64,000 nucleotides of DNA from Leuctra nigra (Eukaryota; Arthropoda; Insecta; Plecoptera; Leuctridae): positions 15,673,246-15,737,245 of the forward strand of contig OW203773.1 of assembly GCA_934045905.1 (NCBI GenBank). The letters are read 5' to 3'. Position numbers and translations under genes: made by a program. Numbering within the stretch: the stretch's first letter is position 1; every line of letters starts with the position of its first letter. Below are positions 46,201 to 57,884 of the stretch, in pieces. The notes under the pieces are model-generated. The model was not told the origin of the DNA, searched no databases, and was given only the letters and a program-made list of their open reading frames with translations.

Positions 46201-46917
46201 GGGAACATTTCTATCCACACTGTAATATTGTTACCTTTTGATATTGGACCTTATTTCCAATACGTCTATCATTTGATATAACTATTAACAAGGATCAATC
46301 GAGGACATACATTATCCGCCTGACGTCACAACTTCGCATTTTATTAAAACATTTTAGGTGGAACATACACCTGATAATGAATTGTATATTTTAGGAATCG
46401 AAATGATATTGAATAGTTTGTTGATGTTTTGATGTGTGCAGAGATGCGAACAATCAAATAATCAGGATAAGTTATAAAGTGGAAACCTACATAAAATTGA
46501 GTAGATTTCTATTATTCCCTTTCTTAACCTGGAATGTCAGTAATTTTCTATATGTTGTTACATAAAAAGTGACAAACTTTGATTAAATCTCGGTACCATT
46601 TTTTGTTCATCATATTTCAAATCAAATTATTCCATTTTATTATTAATCATCGTGCATATTTGTTTTAATAAAGTTTCAAATATGTATTCTTATTTTATAA
46701 CCTAAATTCGATCATCATAATTACATATTTATTCTGTTGTTTCAAATATTATACAAATTATTTTAATTCTTTATTCCATGCAACTGCAATTTTTGTATTT
46801 AATCTTCATTGAGTCGTATATTCATATTTTTTATCAAGCTTAAAATGTTTTAATATTAAGTTATTCACGATAAATTTAAATATCTTCAAAACATTTTTTT
46901 GTCTGGGGCTTAACGTC

Positions 46918-47155
46918 GCACTGTTCTGCAGCTAGGCTAATGATGATGATTGGGAGATGATGGTGAAGAGTAGGTAAGGATGGAAGGTGGGAAGGAGGCG
47001 GTCGTGGCCTATTAGTAGGGTATCTTCCCAGCATTTGCCTGTCGACTGAGGGAATACCACGAAAAAACCCCAGTCAGGAAGGACAACCGCGGGAATCGAA
47101 CCCGGGCCTCCGGAATACAAGTTCCGAGCGTTACCACGCAGCCATATACCTGTTT
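46918..47155 (-). mobile_element. tRNA-derived SINE, copy 2
   Basis: Minus-strand head TGGCTGCGTGGTAACGCTCG (box A) and CCCGGGTTCGATTCCC (box B), both better preserved than in copy 1 (30888-31160). The body shares ggggttttttcgtgg and cagtcgacaggcaaatgc with copy 1. No poly-A is clear at its 3' end near 46918. Confidence 0.8.
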
Positions 47156-47559
47156 CGTATCTTCAAAACAGTTACACATGTTCTAACGTGTCTGTATACA
47201 CTACAGGTGTGCATTGGAGTTAATGTACCTTCCACAGATATTACTATAACAGAGCATTGATTTGCATTTATGATAGGTCATTCCGTGAGGGTAAAAAAAA
47301 TTGTCACGAGAGACAATTCTTTGCCAACATATAAGATTAGTTTAATTTTAATGGTGCACGGTCCAGCTTCTGTTGTGCCTTGCCTTGCCCAGATAAGAGA
47401 GCTCATTGTGTCATGTATTGCATGGCGGAGCTCTCTAGTAACAATTAAATTTCAAACAAAAAAAATGTGAAGGTCCAATAATAACGTCAGCAATTTACGT
47501 TTTTCTTTGTAATTTTTTTTTTAATAAAGAATTTTGGAAAGAATTTTAATGACACCATA

Positions 47560-48764
47560 ATTTTTTAATATTTATTAATTATTACTGTATAGAAATAATA
47601 ATCAGCTTGATCGTATCCATTGTTGTCCACTTTTTAACACAACCTCATTATTATGAAAACAAGGCTGCAGAAGCTGTTACTGAATTAAATTCCTTACATT
47701 ATTCGCTATACCAAATGTAAAAATTATTTAAATGAAACGTTTGGGATAAAATTATTGACTAATGAAATTCGTTTACAAATACGATTGTTGATTATGTGAC
47801 GGAAAAAAATATCGGGGTTCTCTGAAAATCGTTCAAAATGCATACATTTCTTAAATTGTTGAATTACCTACTTTAATAATGTTGAATTTTCTCTGCATAT
47901 TCTTCCATTCAGTGGGTTTGTGTATAATTTAATTAAATAATGTTATGTATTGTTATAGTGTTTTGTATTTTTGTCAAAAAATACGCCAATCCCGTTTAGA
48001 GTGCGGGTCTTCTGATTTACTGGGTGAAATCTCTACCTACTTACTACTGAGCCACATAGCCGAGCCGGACATTTGAGAAGTTCGCTTGAGTACTCCGAGG
48101 CCAAAGTGTTTTAAATACATTTTAATTAATAATATAAATAACTGAATTTAAAATATAAATAATATGAATGGTTTTAAATAGCTGAGATATTTTCAAAGTT
48201 TAATTCGAGCAAGCTGGCTCAGGCTAACTTGATAGATTTGCAATCATGAGGTCCCGGCTTTGATTCCAATGACCGCTCTCACTAACTGCAGGATTTGTAA
48301 TTTTTTTCCTCAGTTGAGAAGAAAAACGAACATTCTGTTTTCCTCGTTTGGGAGGAAATAAAAATTTGCGTTGTTGTTGAATCTGTGTGCTACTAGCGGA
48401 GGCTCTACCTTGGTTCAAAACTAAATCAGTAAAAATAGATCTATTTATCAACATGTTTAGGGAAAAGATCGAATCATAAAAGTGACTAAACTGGGTTGAT
48501 GTGATTTTGAAGTAAACTGAATAGATTCAGTTTCAGTAGACACTGTAGAAACAGATTCATTAACTGAATCAATCTATTCTTTGGAATATCCATATTTGGT
48601 GAGTTGTGGAAGGCCAAAATTGATTAAAGAGATTGGTATATTTTGTCATGAAAGAATATGGAAAGAAGTTGTAATTTGTGTTTAAAAGACCCACCATACA
48701 AATAACATCTTTACTTACCAAAGATTCCTTCCATTCTAAATTTTAAATATTTCCCACCGGTAAT
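47560..48764 (+). repeat. Duplicated 5' region of the ZNF-4 unit (copy of 27200-29510)
   Basis: Direct copy with indels: agcttgatcgtatccattgttg, gtgttttaaatac, and ggtcccggctttgattcc correspond to the ZNF-3 block. It lacks the 28569-28894 palindrome, so it is that element's empty site. Confidence 0.75.
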
Positions 48765-48997
48765 TAGTTACTCCCACTGTCACTGACAGCTAAAAGCGCC
48801 ACTGGTCGACAGTGATCGGTCGAACAGCTGTTCTTTAATTGTTGTGAACCTAACCTTCATGACATTATCATCTTATTTAATACAAAGTTATTCAATTATT
48901 TAACCTTAAAAGTTACTCGTTTGTTATATTTTCAAAAAATCGTTTCAAATTTGCGTGGGAAGAAACTAGGTTAGTAATAGTATCAGCTGCCTGCCAT
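48765..48997 (+). promoter_or_regulatory. Conserved promoter / 5' exon block of the ZNF-4 unit
   Basis: TAGTTACTCCCACTG, CACTGACAGC, GCGCCACT (48796-48803), GAACAGCTGTTC (48822-48833), CCTAACCTTCATGACAT, GTTACTCG, GCGTGGGAAGAAACTAG and the donor CAT/GTAAGT with GT at 48998. Proposed first exon for ZNF-4, splicing to 60764. Confidence 0.65.
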
Positions 48998-49259
48998 GTA
49001 AGTGTATTTTGACATTTCACATTGCATACCTACCTAGTAAAAATGTTATATTACCTACACAAGTCGGCTGAAACCAATAACACTAACAATAAAACTGCTG
49101 GTAATTTGCTAAAACCTAACTGAAGGACTTGTTGACAGTTGTCGAAACTAGTTGGAAGGACTAAACAGGCGACATGGATGTTTAAAAGTTACGTCCTTTC
49201 TATTTACGGAAGTATCAAGTTAAAAGACTAGCTAACGCATAACTGACAGTCGGTGTAGG

Positions 49260-49800
49260 TCTAAGATGAAAATGATGGGTGATGATAAGAGAGATTTGTG
49301 AAGATGGAACTACGCTTCAATTCCTTCCGTAACTCATTGTACTACCTAGCGGAGTAGGTAACGTTAAAATACCTACTGGAATTGGGACTAGATCCAAGTT
49401 AGTTATCGTACAGGACCTATTAATTTAATTTTTTTTCTCTTATCAGTTTTATTTTAAATGTATTTGCTCCCTATTATTGTGACAATACCGAATGGCCTGT
49501 GTTCTGTTCTGTATCTAGTGATGGTTAGAACTTATCCAAATTTTTATACACGACCCTCAAACTTTGTGCCAACCTATATTTTATATTGTCCGTTTTGTTT
49601 CTGGGATAACTCCTTCCGTTCTCTAAAACATTCTGTCAACTGTGGGTTATAGGCCGAAACACTATTAGCATAGCATAACTTACAGCACATTATATGTAAA
49701 ATCATGATTGAGTACTGACACTAGCGAATAATATCACTAGTCTTCATAATCTGAACCTTGATTCATACAAGATAGTCTTCTAAATAGCAGTGTAATTTTA
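49260..49800 (+). other. Start of ZNF-4 intron 1 (copy of 31350-32620)
   Basis: aagatgaaaatgatgggtgatg through cactagtcttcataatctgaacc match the ZNF-3 unit. Homology stops at 49800, exactly where the CTAGG repeat begins. Confidence 0.6.
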
Positions 49801-50130
49801 CTAGGAAAACGCTCAGTGTAACGCGTTGATGAGCGAGCACAGAACATGCAACGTCCCCATAGTAACGATGCACACCCCTGCTGAAAATTCTTGCCAAGAT
49901 CTTGCAAGATCTTGCAAGATCTTGCTAAGATCTTGTATTAACCAAGATCTTGCCAAGATCTTGCTAAGATCTTATCAAGATCTTGGATTTACCAAGATCT
50001 TGACAAGATCTTGGTAAGGTCTTTGCAAGATCTTGTATTAAACAAGATCTTGCTAAGATCTTACCAAGATCTTGGTAATATCTTGATAAGATCTTATAGT
50101 GCAGGTTCAAGTGTAGAAAAAAGGCTTTCC

Positions 50131-50814
50131 GCTCGATTGGAGTGCCGAAATTGATTTTTTCATAATTATCGATTATTTACATCATTCTTAAAATTACCTG
50201 ACGTGCCTTCAATTTTTTTGGTGGCCATCTTGGAAAATATGGCGGAAAACGTAAATTTTAAAAATTATTTAAATTGTTGGTAGAGGAAAGGTTGAAAAAT
50301 TATTAAATAATTCACTAAAACAAACTCAAATATGGGGACTTGAAAAAAAAATACGCCGTGAACGAATTATATTTTTTTATTGTTGGCATTGACCAATCAG
50401 GTTTCTGTGTTTTTTTGCTCTCAATTTATTATATAACGCGTGGACTTAGACTAAAATATGTTGAATTAAAATTTGTAGACAATTTCATTTTGAACAATAT
50501 GCGTTTTAAAAAAAATTATGTTTTTTTTTTAAAAAAAAATTTTAAATTTAAATTTTTGTAAAAAATTTTGTTTACGGCGTATTTTTTTCAAGTCACTATA
50601 TTTGAGTTAGTTTTAGTGAATTATTTCATAATTTTTCATATTTTCCTCTACCAACAATTAAATAATTTTTAAAATTTACGTTTTTCGCTCGTTTTCCGCC
50701 ATATTTTCCAAGATGGCTACCAAAAAAATTGAAGGCACGTCAGGTAATATTAAGAATGATGTAAACAATCGATAATTATGAAAAAATCAATTTCGGCACT
50801 CCAATCGAGCGGAA
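50131..50814. mobile_element. Foldback inside the CAAGATCTTG array
   Basis: CCGCTCGATTGGAGTGCCG (50130) mirrors CGGCACTCCAATCGAGCGG (50795). Arms of over 250 bp include acctgacgtgccttcaat and its complement. The 73-codon frame at 50340-50561 is not gene-like. Confidence 0.75.
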
Positions 50815-51198
50815 TTACATTTGCTCCCCTACTATTATCAAGATCTTGACAAGACCTAATCAAGATCTTGCTAAGATCTTACCAAGATCTTACCAAGATC
50901 TTGGTAATATCTTGATAAGATCTTATCAAGATCTTGACAAGACCTAATCAAGATCTTGCCAAAATCTTACCAAGATCTTGGTAAGATCTTGGTAAGATCT
51001 TGGTAATATCTTAATAAGATTTTATCAAGATCTTGACAAGACCTAATCAAGATCTTGCCAAGATCTTGCCAAGATCTTGCCAAGATCTTACCAAGATTTT
51101 TTCAAGATCTTGCTAAGGCCCTTAGGAAAATTTCCTATAGTATATTTTGAAGTAGGTATTCCAAAGTATTATGTAATAACGTGTAGTAAACTATAGTA

Positions 51199-52118
51199 TG
51201 TGGGTGATTCTCCCGAAACGTGCAAATCCTTGTCACAAGCCAAAATAATGGCTCAATGTTTTGTTTTTTTCCCCCATTTTTTGGCATATGATAGTTATTT
51301 ACTTTGTTTATCTTTCTCATCATCAATATATTCAAAAAATTTATTTGGTCCATTCCTAAATAATCAAAATATACCTTAAAAATCATTACCAAGGCGTGTC
51401 ACACCACAGGTTTTTAGGACTTTACTATAATTTATTTACCAAATCTATGCCTTTTTTTAATTCTTAGATGTTGTGTATTGATGCAAATTCATAAGAGAAT
51501 AAGAATATAATATTGACATAATTTATAATTGAAACGAAGAGGGACATATAGGGCCGTTAAGGGCTGTCACATGGAGTTGGCATCATTACCAAGGCGTCAA
51601 TTAAATAGGGATTTTTCAGGGGGTAGGTTGGCATTATTGTAAATGACCTTGGTGTAGCAATGTTTAGAAGGCGCCAATCTACTCAGTGAAAATCAACATG
51701 GCGACTAAAACATACAAAAAGCAAGCAAATTTTCGGAAATATTTTAATTCAAATCATTACCAAGGCGCAAGAATTTTAGGGTTCTGCATGTAATAAAAAA
51801 AAAATCGCCTGCAATGTAATAGCTTCAATGGACATCATAACAAATACCGAACCTCAAATTGCTGATATCTAAAATGTGCTTGTGATTTTAAAAAAAGGCA
51901 TGAAATCGTCATTACCACAACCCATCATTACCACAACACACACAATGCACAATGTATACAAAAATATAAATTTGAGGAAACGATCTCGGCTGATATTTTT
52001 ACCTTTTTGCACATGACTTCAAATACAATTTAAGTTTTTACATTTTTAAATTCGGACGAAAAATTTCTGAATTATTTTCATTTTCATTTTTGCACGTTTC
52101 GGGAGAATGACCCATGTG
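51199..52118. mobile_element. DNA element with ATCATTACCAAGGCG phrases
   Basis: Inverted ends GGGTGATTCTCCCGAAACG and its mirror near 52090-52112. The interior repeats ATCATTACCAAGGCG (51381, 51579, 51746) and CATTACCACAACCCATCATT (51911). Flanks read TATAGTAT and TATAGTAC, a likely 7-8-bp duplication within the CTATAGTA array. Confidence 0.65.
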
Positions 52119-52715
52119 CTATAGTACTTGAAGTACATGCAAAAACTTACTCCATAATACCATAGATTACTGAAGTAAATTCTACAGTATCGGTGGTAAA
52201 CTAAAGTATAAACTATACAGTATTTTTACTACCGCTGAAATAGACTGTTTTTTACTCTGGAGTAAATATACTTGACCTACTGTAGTAATTGTTAATAAAT
52301 AAATAATAATAATAATTCTAAGTATGTACTATAGTGTTTTTACTACTTGCGATATATACTGCAGTTTTCTATAGTAAAGTTATAGGGAACGTACTTCACT
52401 GTAGTAATTCGAAGTATGTAGCTAGAGTACTTTGACTACAGACAGAATAAGTTTGCTATAGTAAGTTCTATAGGTAGTATATATACTTCATTGAAAATCT
52501 ATAGTATCTCATCTGTAGTAAAGAAAAGTGTAATCTACAGTATGTTTACTATAGCCGATTTATATTGTAGTTTAGTAAATTCTGAAGTATCTTCATTGAC
52601 TTTTTACTACAGTATTTGTAGTAGTAAGGTATATAAACTACAGAATTTTTACTTCATTGACTTAGAAAATTTGCACCACATCACCTAGTAAAATAAACTA
52701 TAGTAATTATACTAC
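52119..52715. repeat. Irregular array of CTATAGTA / TACTGTAGT words
   Basis: Short words such as actatagtat, tactacag and tgaagta recur densely; they also flank the inner element on its left (51137-51198). A degenerate short-period satellite with strong dyad character. Open frames here carry no signal. Confidence 0.6.
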
Positions 52716-52904
52716 AGAGCGTGAGCTGATATATTTTATGGGGAAATATCACAGATCAATTTACTTTATAAATAAATCTTAATATTTATCGTTTCTCCTA
52801 TTTTATCATGTTAATAACAATATAATGATCCACTAAATAATATAAATATGTTCACTTAAATATGAAAACTCAATATGATCACTATTAGCGCAGCATAGTC
52901 TTGT

Positions 52905-52985
52905 CTGCACCGGTGGCCTACTCGGTAAGACGCTCGACTACGGACCACGAAATCGCAGGTTCAAAACACGGCGGTTCCACGGGAT
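52905..52985 (+). repeat. tRNA-like sequence, probably a SINE head
   Basis: TGGCCTACTCGGTAAGACGC resembles box A with D-loop, and GCAGGTTCAAAACAC resembles a mutated box B at correct spacing. The T and acceptor stems do not pair well, so this is not called a working tRNA. Confidence 0.45.
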
Positions 52986-54572
52986 TTTATAATTGAAATG
53001 TGTAATCAAACCTAGTCCAATACTTCAGAAGAGGTTCCCCGAATGCAATGAGTATTCATAAATATAGAAAATTTTATTTTTTTATGAAATTTTAACGTTT
53101 TTTTGGCAGCAAAATGTACAAGATCTTGCTAAGATCTTGGCAAGATCTTAGCAAGATCTTGCTAAGATTTTTCAGCAGGGACGACACGGCACAAGACGAT
53201 TTTCTCTGCAATTTTTCAATCTCCATAATACTCTGGATGAATAACAGATCCATTGTGTCGTGAAGTCTTACCTACATACCTTCTCCAGAAATCTCTTGTG
53301 ACATCCATACTAAACTCGTAAAATTACAATTAATACTTGACTGATTGGGCTTACAATATGTAAAATTTAATATTTAGTTGGTCTTGATCACCATGCAAAA
53401 TTTGAACTTAATGTGAACATTTTTATTGTCGACCAATCAGAAGACATTATTTAAAATTAAACCAATTAGAGGATTTGGCCTTCGTACTGCATCCGATTTT
53501 ATGCGCTAGCTCAAAAATGCTTTCATTTTACTTTACATTGTGGATAGCTTGGCTGCTCTACAGGCCTTGCCTTGGAACAGAAGCTTAAAGAAGGCAGGGA
53601 TGGCAATTTAGTATACATTTTTCAAGATTATGGAATAAAATGACTTAAAAATGACAAAACTTTTGAAAATAACGACAGATTAGACTGAAAATTGGCAAAA
53701 ATATCTAAAATGTTGGTACCAATGAACACGCGAAGTTTCAAGTTGATCGGTCAATCTGTTTTAGTTTAAATGTCAAAAATCACATGAAAAATGGTTTTAA
53801 ATTTGAACCAATAGGAGGATTTGGCTGAAACTTTTTATGATTGGGTACAATGTTGGTTGCATTTTTTTTGCTCAATTTCAAATTGATCGAAGCACCCAAT
53901 CGAAAGATAATTTTTTTTAAATTTGAACCAATCACGGGAGCCCATTCAAAAACGATCCCAGGGACCGCATAGATTACGTTAGTATGTGTACAAAATTTCA
54001 GATCGATTGCTTGAGCGGTTTGACCTGGGCTGTGACCACAAAAAAAAAAAAAAAACAAACACACAGAGAAAGTGCCATAAGAGTACCGTGGTGACGCTCG
54101 CTACGCTCGCTCAATTATTTAGGTAAATTCAATTTGTTATATTCAGGTCTCGAAATTTAAAATGTATCTCTCGCCCGGTGTGACGTATCGACTCGCCGTC
54201 CTAATTTTCATTTTTATTATATTAGAACTACAATTTTGTGCCTGCTAATTTCCAGCTGCATAGCCACAAACCAACATCAAACCAACACTCATCCAAAGTG
54301 ACAAATGCAATATGTAGGCATGCAAAACTGTGCACACATTTTATTTTCAAATCTATTCAAAATATGTAGTAATATTCAAAATAATTTCAAATTATTACCT
54401 ACCTACCTACTTCAAACTAAAATGTAAAATGCACAAACTGCACAATATAGTAGCTTGCCACTCGGGCAAGTAGCTGTCAAATTTACTCGCCAAGCAGTCA
54501 TTCAACTTGCCTGGGGCGAGCGGGCGAGTGCTAATTTCGAGCCCTGGTTATATTTATATATATTTTTTAAAT

Positions 54573-55143
54573 GGCCGAGTTGTGAGTTGACCTTGAATTG
54601 TTTTTTAATCGATTTTTAAAAGTTATCTTTTACCAATAATGTAGACCACCTAATTCTTAATGAAATAAGGCTTTGTACAAGTCTTCAGACAAGTTCAATA
54701 AAAATAATTTCACAGCTTAAAATGAGGTACCTAGGTAGTACTATTAGTTTTATTTTGTCCTACAGACGTTTAGTGTCTAAAAATTAGTAAAAATATGACA
54801 CTAAACGTCTGGAGCCCAAGTCTTGAAAAAAGCGTTTTGAAACCGTCTGGCGTTTTCATTGATCAAAACGTAAAAAAGTTGACGACTATATCTTAGCCTT
54901 CAGCTTTTTTACGTTTTGATCAATGAAAACGCCAGACGGTTTTAAAACGCTTTTTTCAAGACTCGGGCTCCTGTAGGACAAAATAATACTAAAAACCCAA
55001 TCCTACAATGAAAATATTTTCATATTTAACATATTATTTTCATATTACGAGTACGAAGACTCGTACTTTATTAACAATTACATTGGTAAAGTATTGATAA
55101 AATCGATTACAAATATTTTCAAGGCCACGCTCACTACTCAGCC
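54573..55143. mobile_element. Foldback related to 43804-44179, with a nested palindrome
   Basis: GGCCGAGTTGTGAGTTGACC at the left and CACTACTCAGCC at the right. Arms match the ZNF-3 foldback (ttaatcgattttt, cctacagacgtttag). Its loop region is interrupted by 54812-54970. Confidence 0.75.
54812..54970. mobile_element. Palindromic MITE with CTG target duplication
   Basis: GAGCCCAAGTCTTGAAAAAA at the left mirrors the right end. Arms of about 70 bp (cgtctggcgttttcattgat) are almost perfect. CTG flanks at 54809-54811 and 54971-54973. The homologous foldback at 43966-43982 holds the uninterrupted site. Ends match those of 28569-28894. Confidence 0.85.
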
Positions 55144-56080
55144 GTCTTAATAGCATTGAAGGTATTAACTCATTCAGTTCAAAAGTTAATAGACTTAATC
55201 GATCTCAAAGTTTAATCAGAATACAAACTTAGGGTTATCACTCACATTTTTAAAATTAAATTTTATACGGCTGCCAGCGAGACAAGAAAATAGAAATATT
55301 TTAACCGAAAATCATAATCAAAATATTAAAAATGTATGTACTAGGTAAGGTACTACCAAATGATGACCCTAAATCATGGTCAAATTTCAAATCGATTCGT
55401 CAACCCATTTTGTCTCTAATCATGTCCCAAAAAAGTGGCTGCAAATCGCTCACGCTTGCACCACCTTAATCTAAAATAAACCTGTGTGAAATTTTATTTT
55501 GCCATAGTTTGTCTTGTGCTTCGTTCAACACAAATCTACCTAAATTATTCATTAGATCGCTTTATAACCATTCCATTAGTCCATCGCCTGATACGTGTGA
55601 AACCCCCGCCCCTCTCCCCCCCCCCCCCCCTGGGACTTGCTGTAGGTACTAAATTTTTTTTTGACAGAGGGTCATATTTGAAGTGAAAATTCACTTGTCT
55701 GCACTTTGACCGCTGGTGGGTGTGGTGTATAGTCAAGGAAACTAGATTGTTCATACTCTATCTCTCTCTGCTCCATATAAAAACATGTTTATGTTATTGG
55801 TCAGAGAGTGGCAGAGTATGAACCATCTAGTTTCCCCGACTGTACAGGGGGGTTTAAAGTGGATTTTTTGCAATTTTTTGAGTACCTATTTAATTAAATA
55901 ATTGTGACAAAATGGTAAGAGATAGTCTTTCTGAACACATCTTTTAAAAAAAACTTCTATAGTCAAATCAAAATTTTGACTTTTTTTCCAAAACAAATTA
56001 AAATGCTTAGAAATTTAAAAAAATAATAAACAACTAATAGTAGGTTACCAACCTTGGAAGTACATACGTAGCACCAAAAG
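55144..56080. other. ZNF-4 intron DNA with a poly-C run, no gene seen
   Basis: A poly-C run at about 55615-55630 is followed by ttgacagagggtcatatttg, which recurs near 57410 (ttgatagagggtcgtatttt) beside a poly-G run. No gene. Confidence 0.45.
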
Positions 56081-56953
56081 CGAGACCCGAAATTTTATCA
56101 ATAAAGGTTCGTTTCCGATTCCCCAATTTTATTTTATTAAGGTTCGGGTTCTGGTTCCGGTTCTAAAACAAATATTCTTTAAGGTTCGGTTCCAGTTCCG
56201 GTTCCTGCATAAAGGTTCTGGGTTCCGGTTCTCAATTTTATTTTATTAAGGTTCCGGTTCCGGTTCTAAAACAAATATTCTTAGAGGTTCGGTTCCGGTT
56301 CTGGTTCCTGCATTTAGGTTCCGGTTCTCAAATTTTAAATCAAACTAGCTTATAAAACTTCAGTGTTATGTCAAATTAATTGTAATTATTGGATTTGGAT
56401 TTTGTTCTAGGAATGAATTAGCACTGATGTAGTGTCTGTGTAATATGCGTATTGGCGTGCAGAATTCACATGATGGTGTGCAGACTTAATCTCAGAGACA
56501 GACAAATCTCTCCAAAAGACGACGTAAATATTCATTTTGCCTGAGCTATCGTATTCAAATTGTCAGCAATGCAGTTCTCAACGCGGTAGTCAGATCCAAA
56601 CATTTAAAACTTGGGCATTTGAATAGAAGAATTATATCAAGAATTAAAAATTTCTACACAACAACTAAGTTAAAGGTAATAGGGATTTATATCAAAATAT
56701 TAAACTTCTTGCAACTTTGTGAATAATATTCTTCGTTCATAATATTAATATAAAAGTGTTAAAACATTAAATTGTGTATTATTTTTTTTATTAAAAGAAG
56801 GAACCTTAAAGAACATTTAAGAACCTAATAGATTATGAAGGTTCGGGGTCCCGGATCCGGTTTTTGGGGAAAAAGTTTAATGGTTCTGGTTCTGGGACCA
56901 AAATTATAAAGGTTCATACCGGTTCTAGGTTCCGGTTCCGGTTCAAGTCCCTG
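56081..56953. mobile_element. hAT-like element rich in GGTTCCGGTTC
   Basis: Right end GGTTCAAGTCCCTG and left end CGAGACCCGAA are imperfect inverted repeats. Flanks ACCAAAAG (56073-56080) and CCCAAAAG (56954-56961) fit an 8-bp duplication. GGTTCCGGTTC motifs at both ends, as in 4638-5910. Confidence 0.65.
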
Positions 56954-56961
56954 CCCAAAAG

Positions 56962-57884
56962 GCCAAAAAGATTTTTTTTGACATTTTCAAAAATATTTCT
57001 TTTTGTGATCAGGAGAAAATATTGTGAGTTTATTGATCACATTCGTGAGCGGTGGTAATTAAGAGTAAAAAAAATATTTTGTATGTACACTTGGCCAAAC
57101 AAAAATTGAACGTTCAATAAATTTCTGATAGGTAGGTTGATAAATGTAAGATCGCACTTCATCAGAAGTCAGTCTAAGCGATCCCATTGTCTCACTCTAG
57201 TAGGTGACCTCACATTTCAATGATAATAACAAGCTTTGATTGGTTATGGGACATGACCAGCAGTCATTCAAATTTTTGACAACGTTCAATTTTTGTTTGG
57301 TCGAGTGTACATACCCCGAAACCAAAATTTCGATTTCTTCAATTTTTTGGGGTTTCTTATAATATGTTGGGCGGAATTAGCCCCACCCAATGGGGATTTT
57401 CAGCGACAATATTTTTTGATAGAGGGTCGTATTTTAAGTGAAAATTTACTTTTCTGTACTGTGGAGCCTGGTATGGGGAAGGGGTGGGGGGGGGGGGGGG
57501 GAAGGGGTTATATAGAGAGGTATAATTTGGGAAACTTTTGAGATGTTGTGCAAATAATTGTGACAATACGATAACATATTTTATATCTGATTTGATATTC
57601 GTATATGGGATATAAATATACACCCTTATGTTTTTTTTTATAAAGCGGTTCCCTCTGAGATCAAAATTTTAACTTTTTAACATATTTTTTAATACATGAA
57701 AAACATCTCAATTAAAAGTCACTAAGTTGCAATGTGAGGTCGAATAATGGTTGTTAACCAATAATGGTCGAATATTGAAAGTTTTAGAAGTTTTGAAAGT
57801 TTTATTGTAAGTTTTGAAAATATTAAAGGTCGAATAAAGGTTGTCAACCACTAACAAACAACCAATACTTGTTGTAGTACATAA
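56962..57884. other. Intron DNA with a poly-G run, no gene seen
   Basis: G run at about 57487-57500. AT-rich otherwise. Confidence 0.4.

Larger units (their letters stand above)
49876..53180. mobile_element. Composite element with CAAGATCTTG satellite arms
   Basis: Ends CCCTGCTGAAAATTCTTG and CTAAGATTTTTCAGCAGGG are inverted. Arrays of CAAGATCTTG-type palindromes fill 49890-50098, 50836-51115 and 53118-53170. A 0.7-kb foldback (50131-50814) lies between the first two. A second unit with CTATAGTA-type repeats (51120-53110) splits the last two. No transposase. The target duplication is unclear. Confidence 0.65.
49801..54117 (+). repeat. CTAGG...CTCGCTCAAT dispersed repeat, copy 4, split by a 3.3-kb insertion
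   Basis: The left end CTAGGAAAACGCTCAGTG is at 49801-49875. The rest continues at 53181-54117 (ttggtcttgatcaccatgc, CAAAATTTCAGATCGATTG, GACGCTCGCTACGCTCGCTC). Without the insertion the copy is about 1 kb, like the other copies. Confidence 0.6.

Noticed and set aside
49890..51115. CRISPR array
   Set aside because: Repeats are 10-base palindromes with 1-3-base or no spacers, in eukaryotic DNA. They form a satellite, not repeat-spacer units.
52905..52985. A functional tRNA gene
   Set aside because: Box A and box B are recognisable, but box B is mutated and the acceptor and T stems do not pair.
91..57500. Poly-C and poly-G runs (91, 21042, 33134, 55615, 57487) as assembly gaps
   Set aside because: Two are shared between duplicated units with the same flanks, so they are real or old, although their exact lengths may be unreliable.
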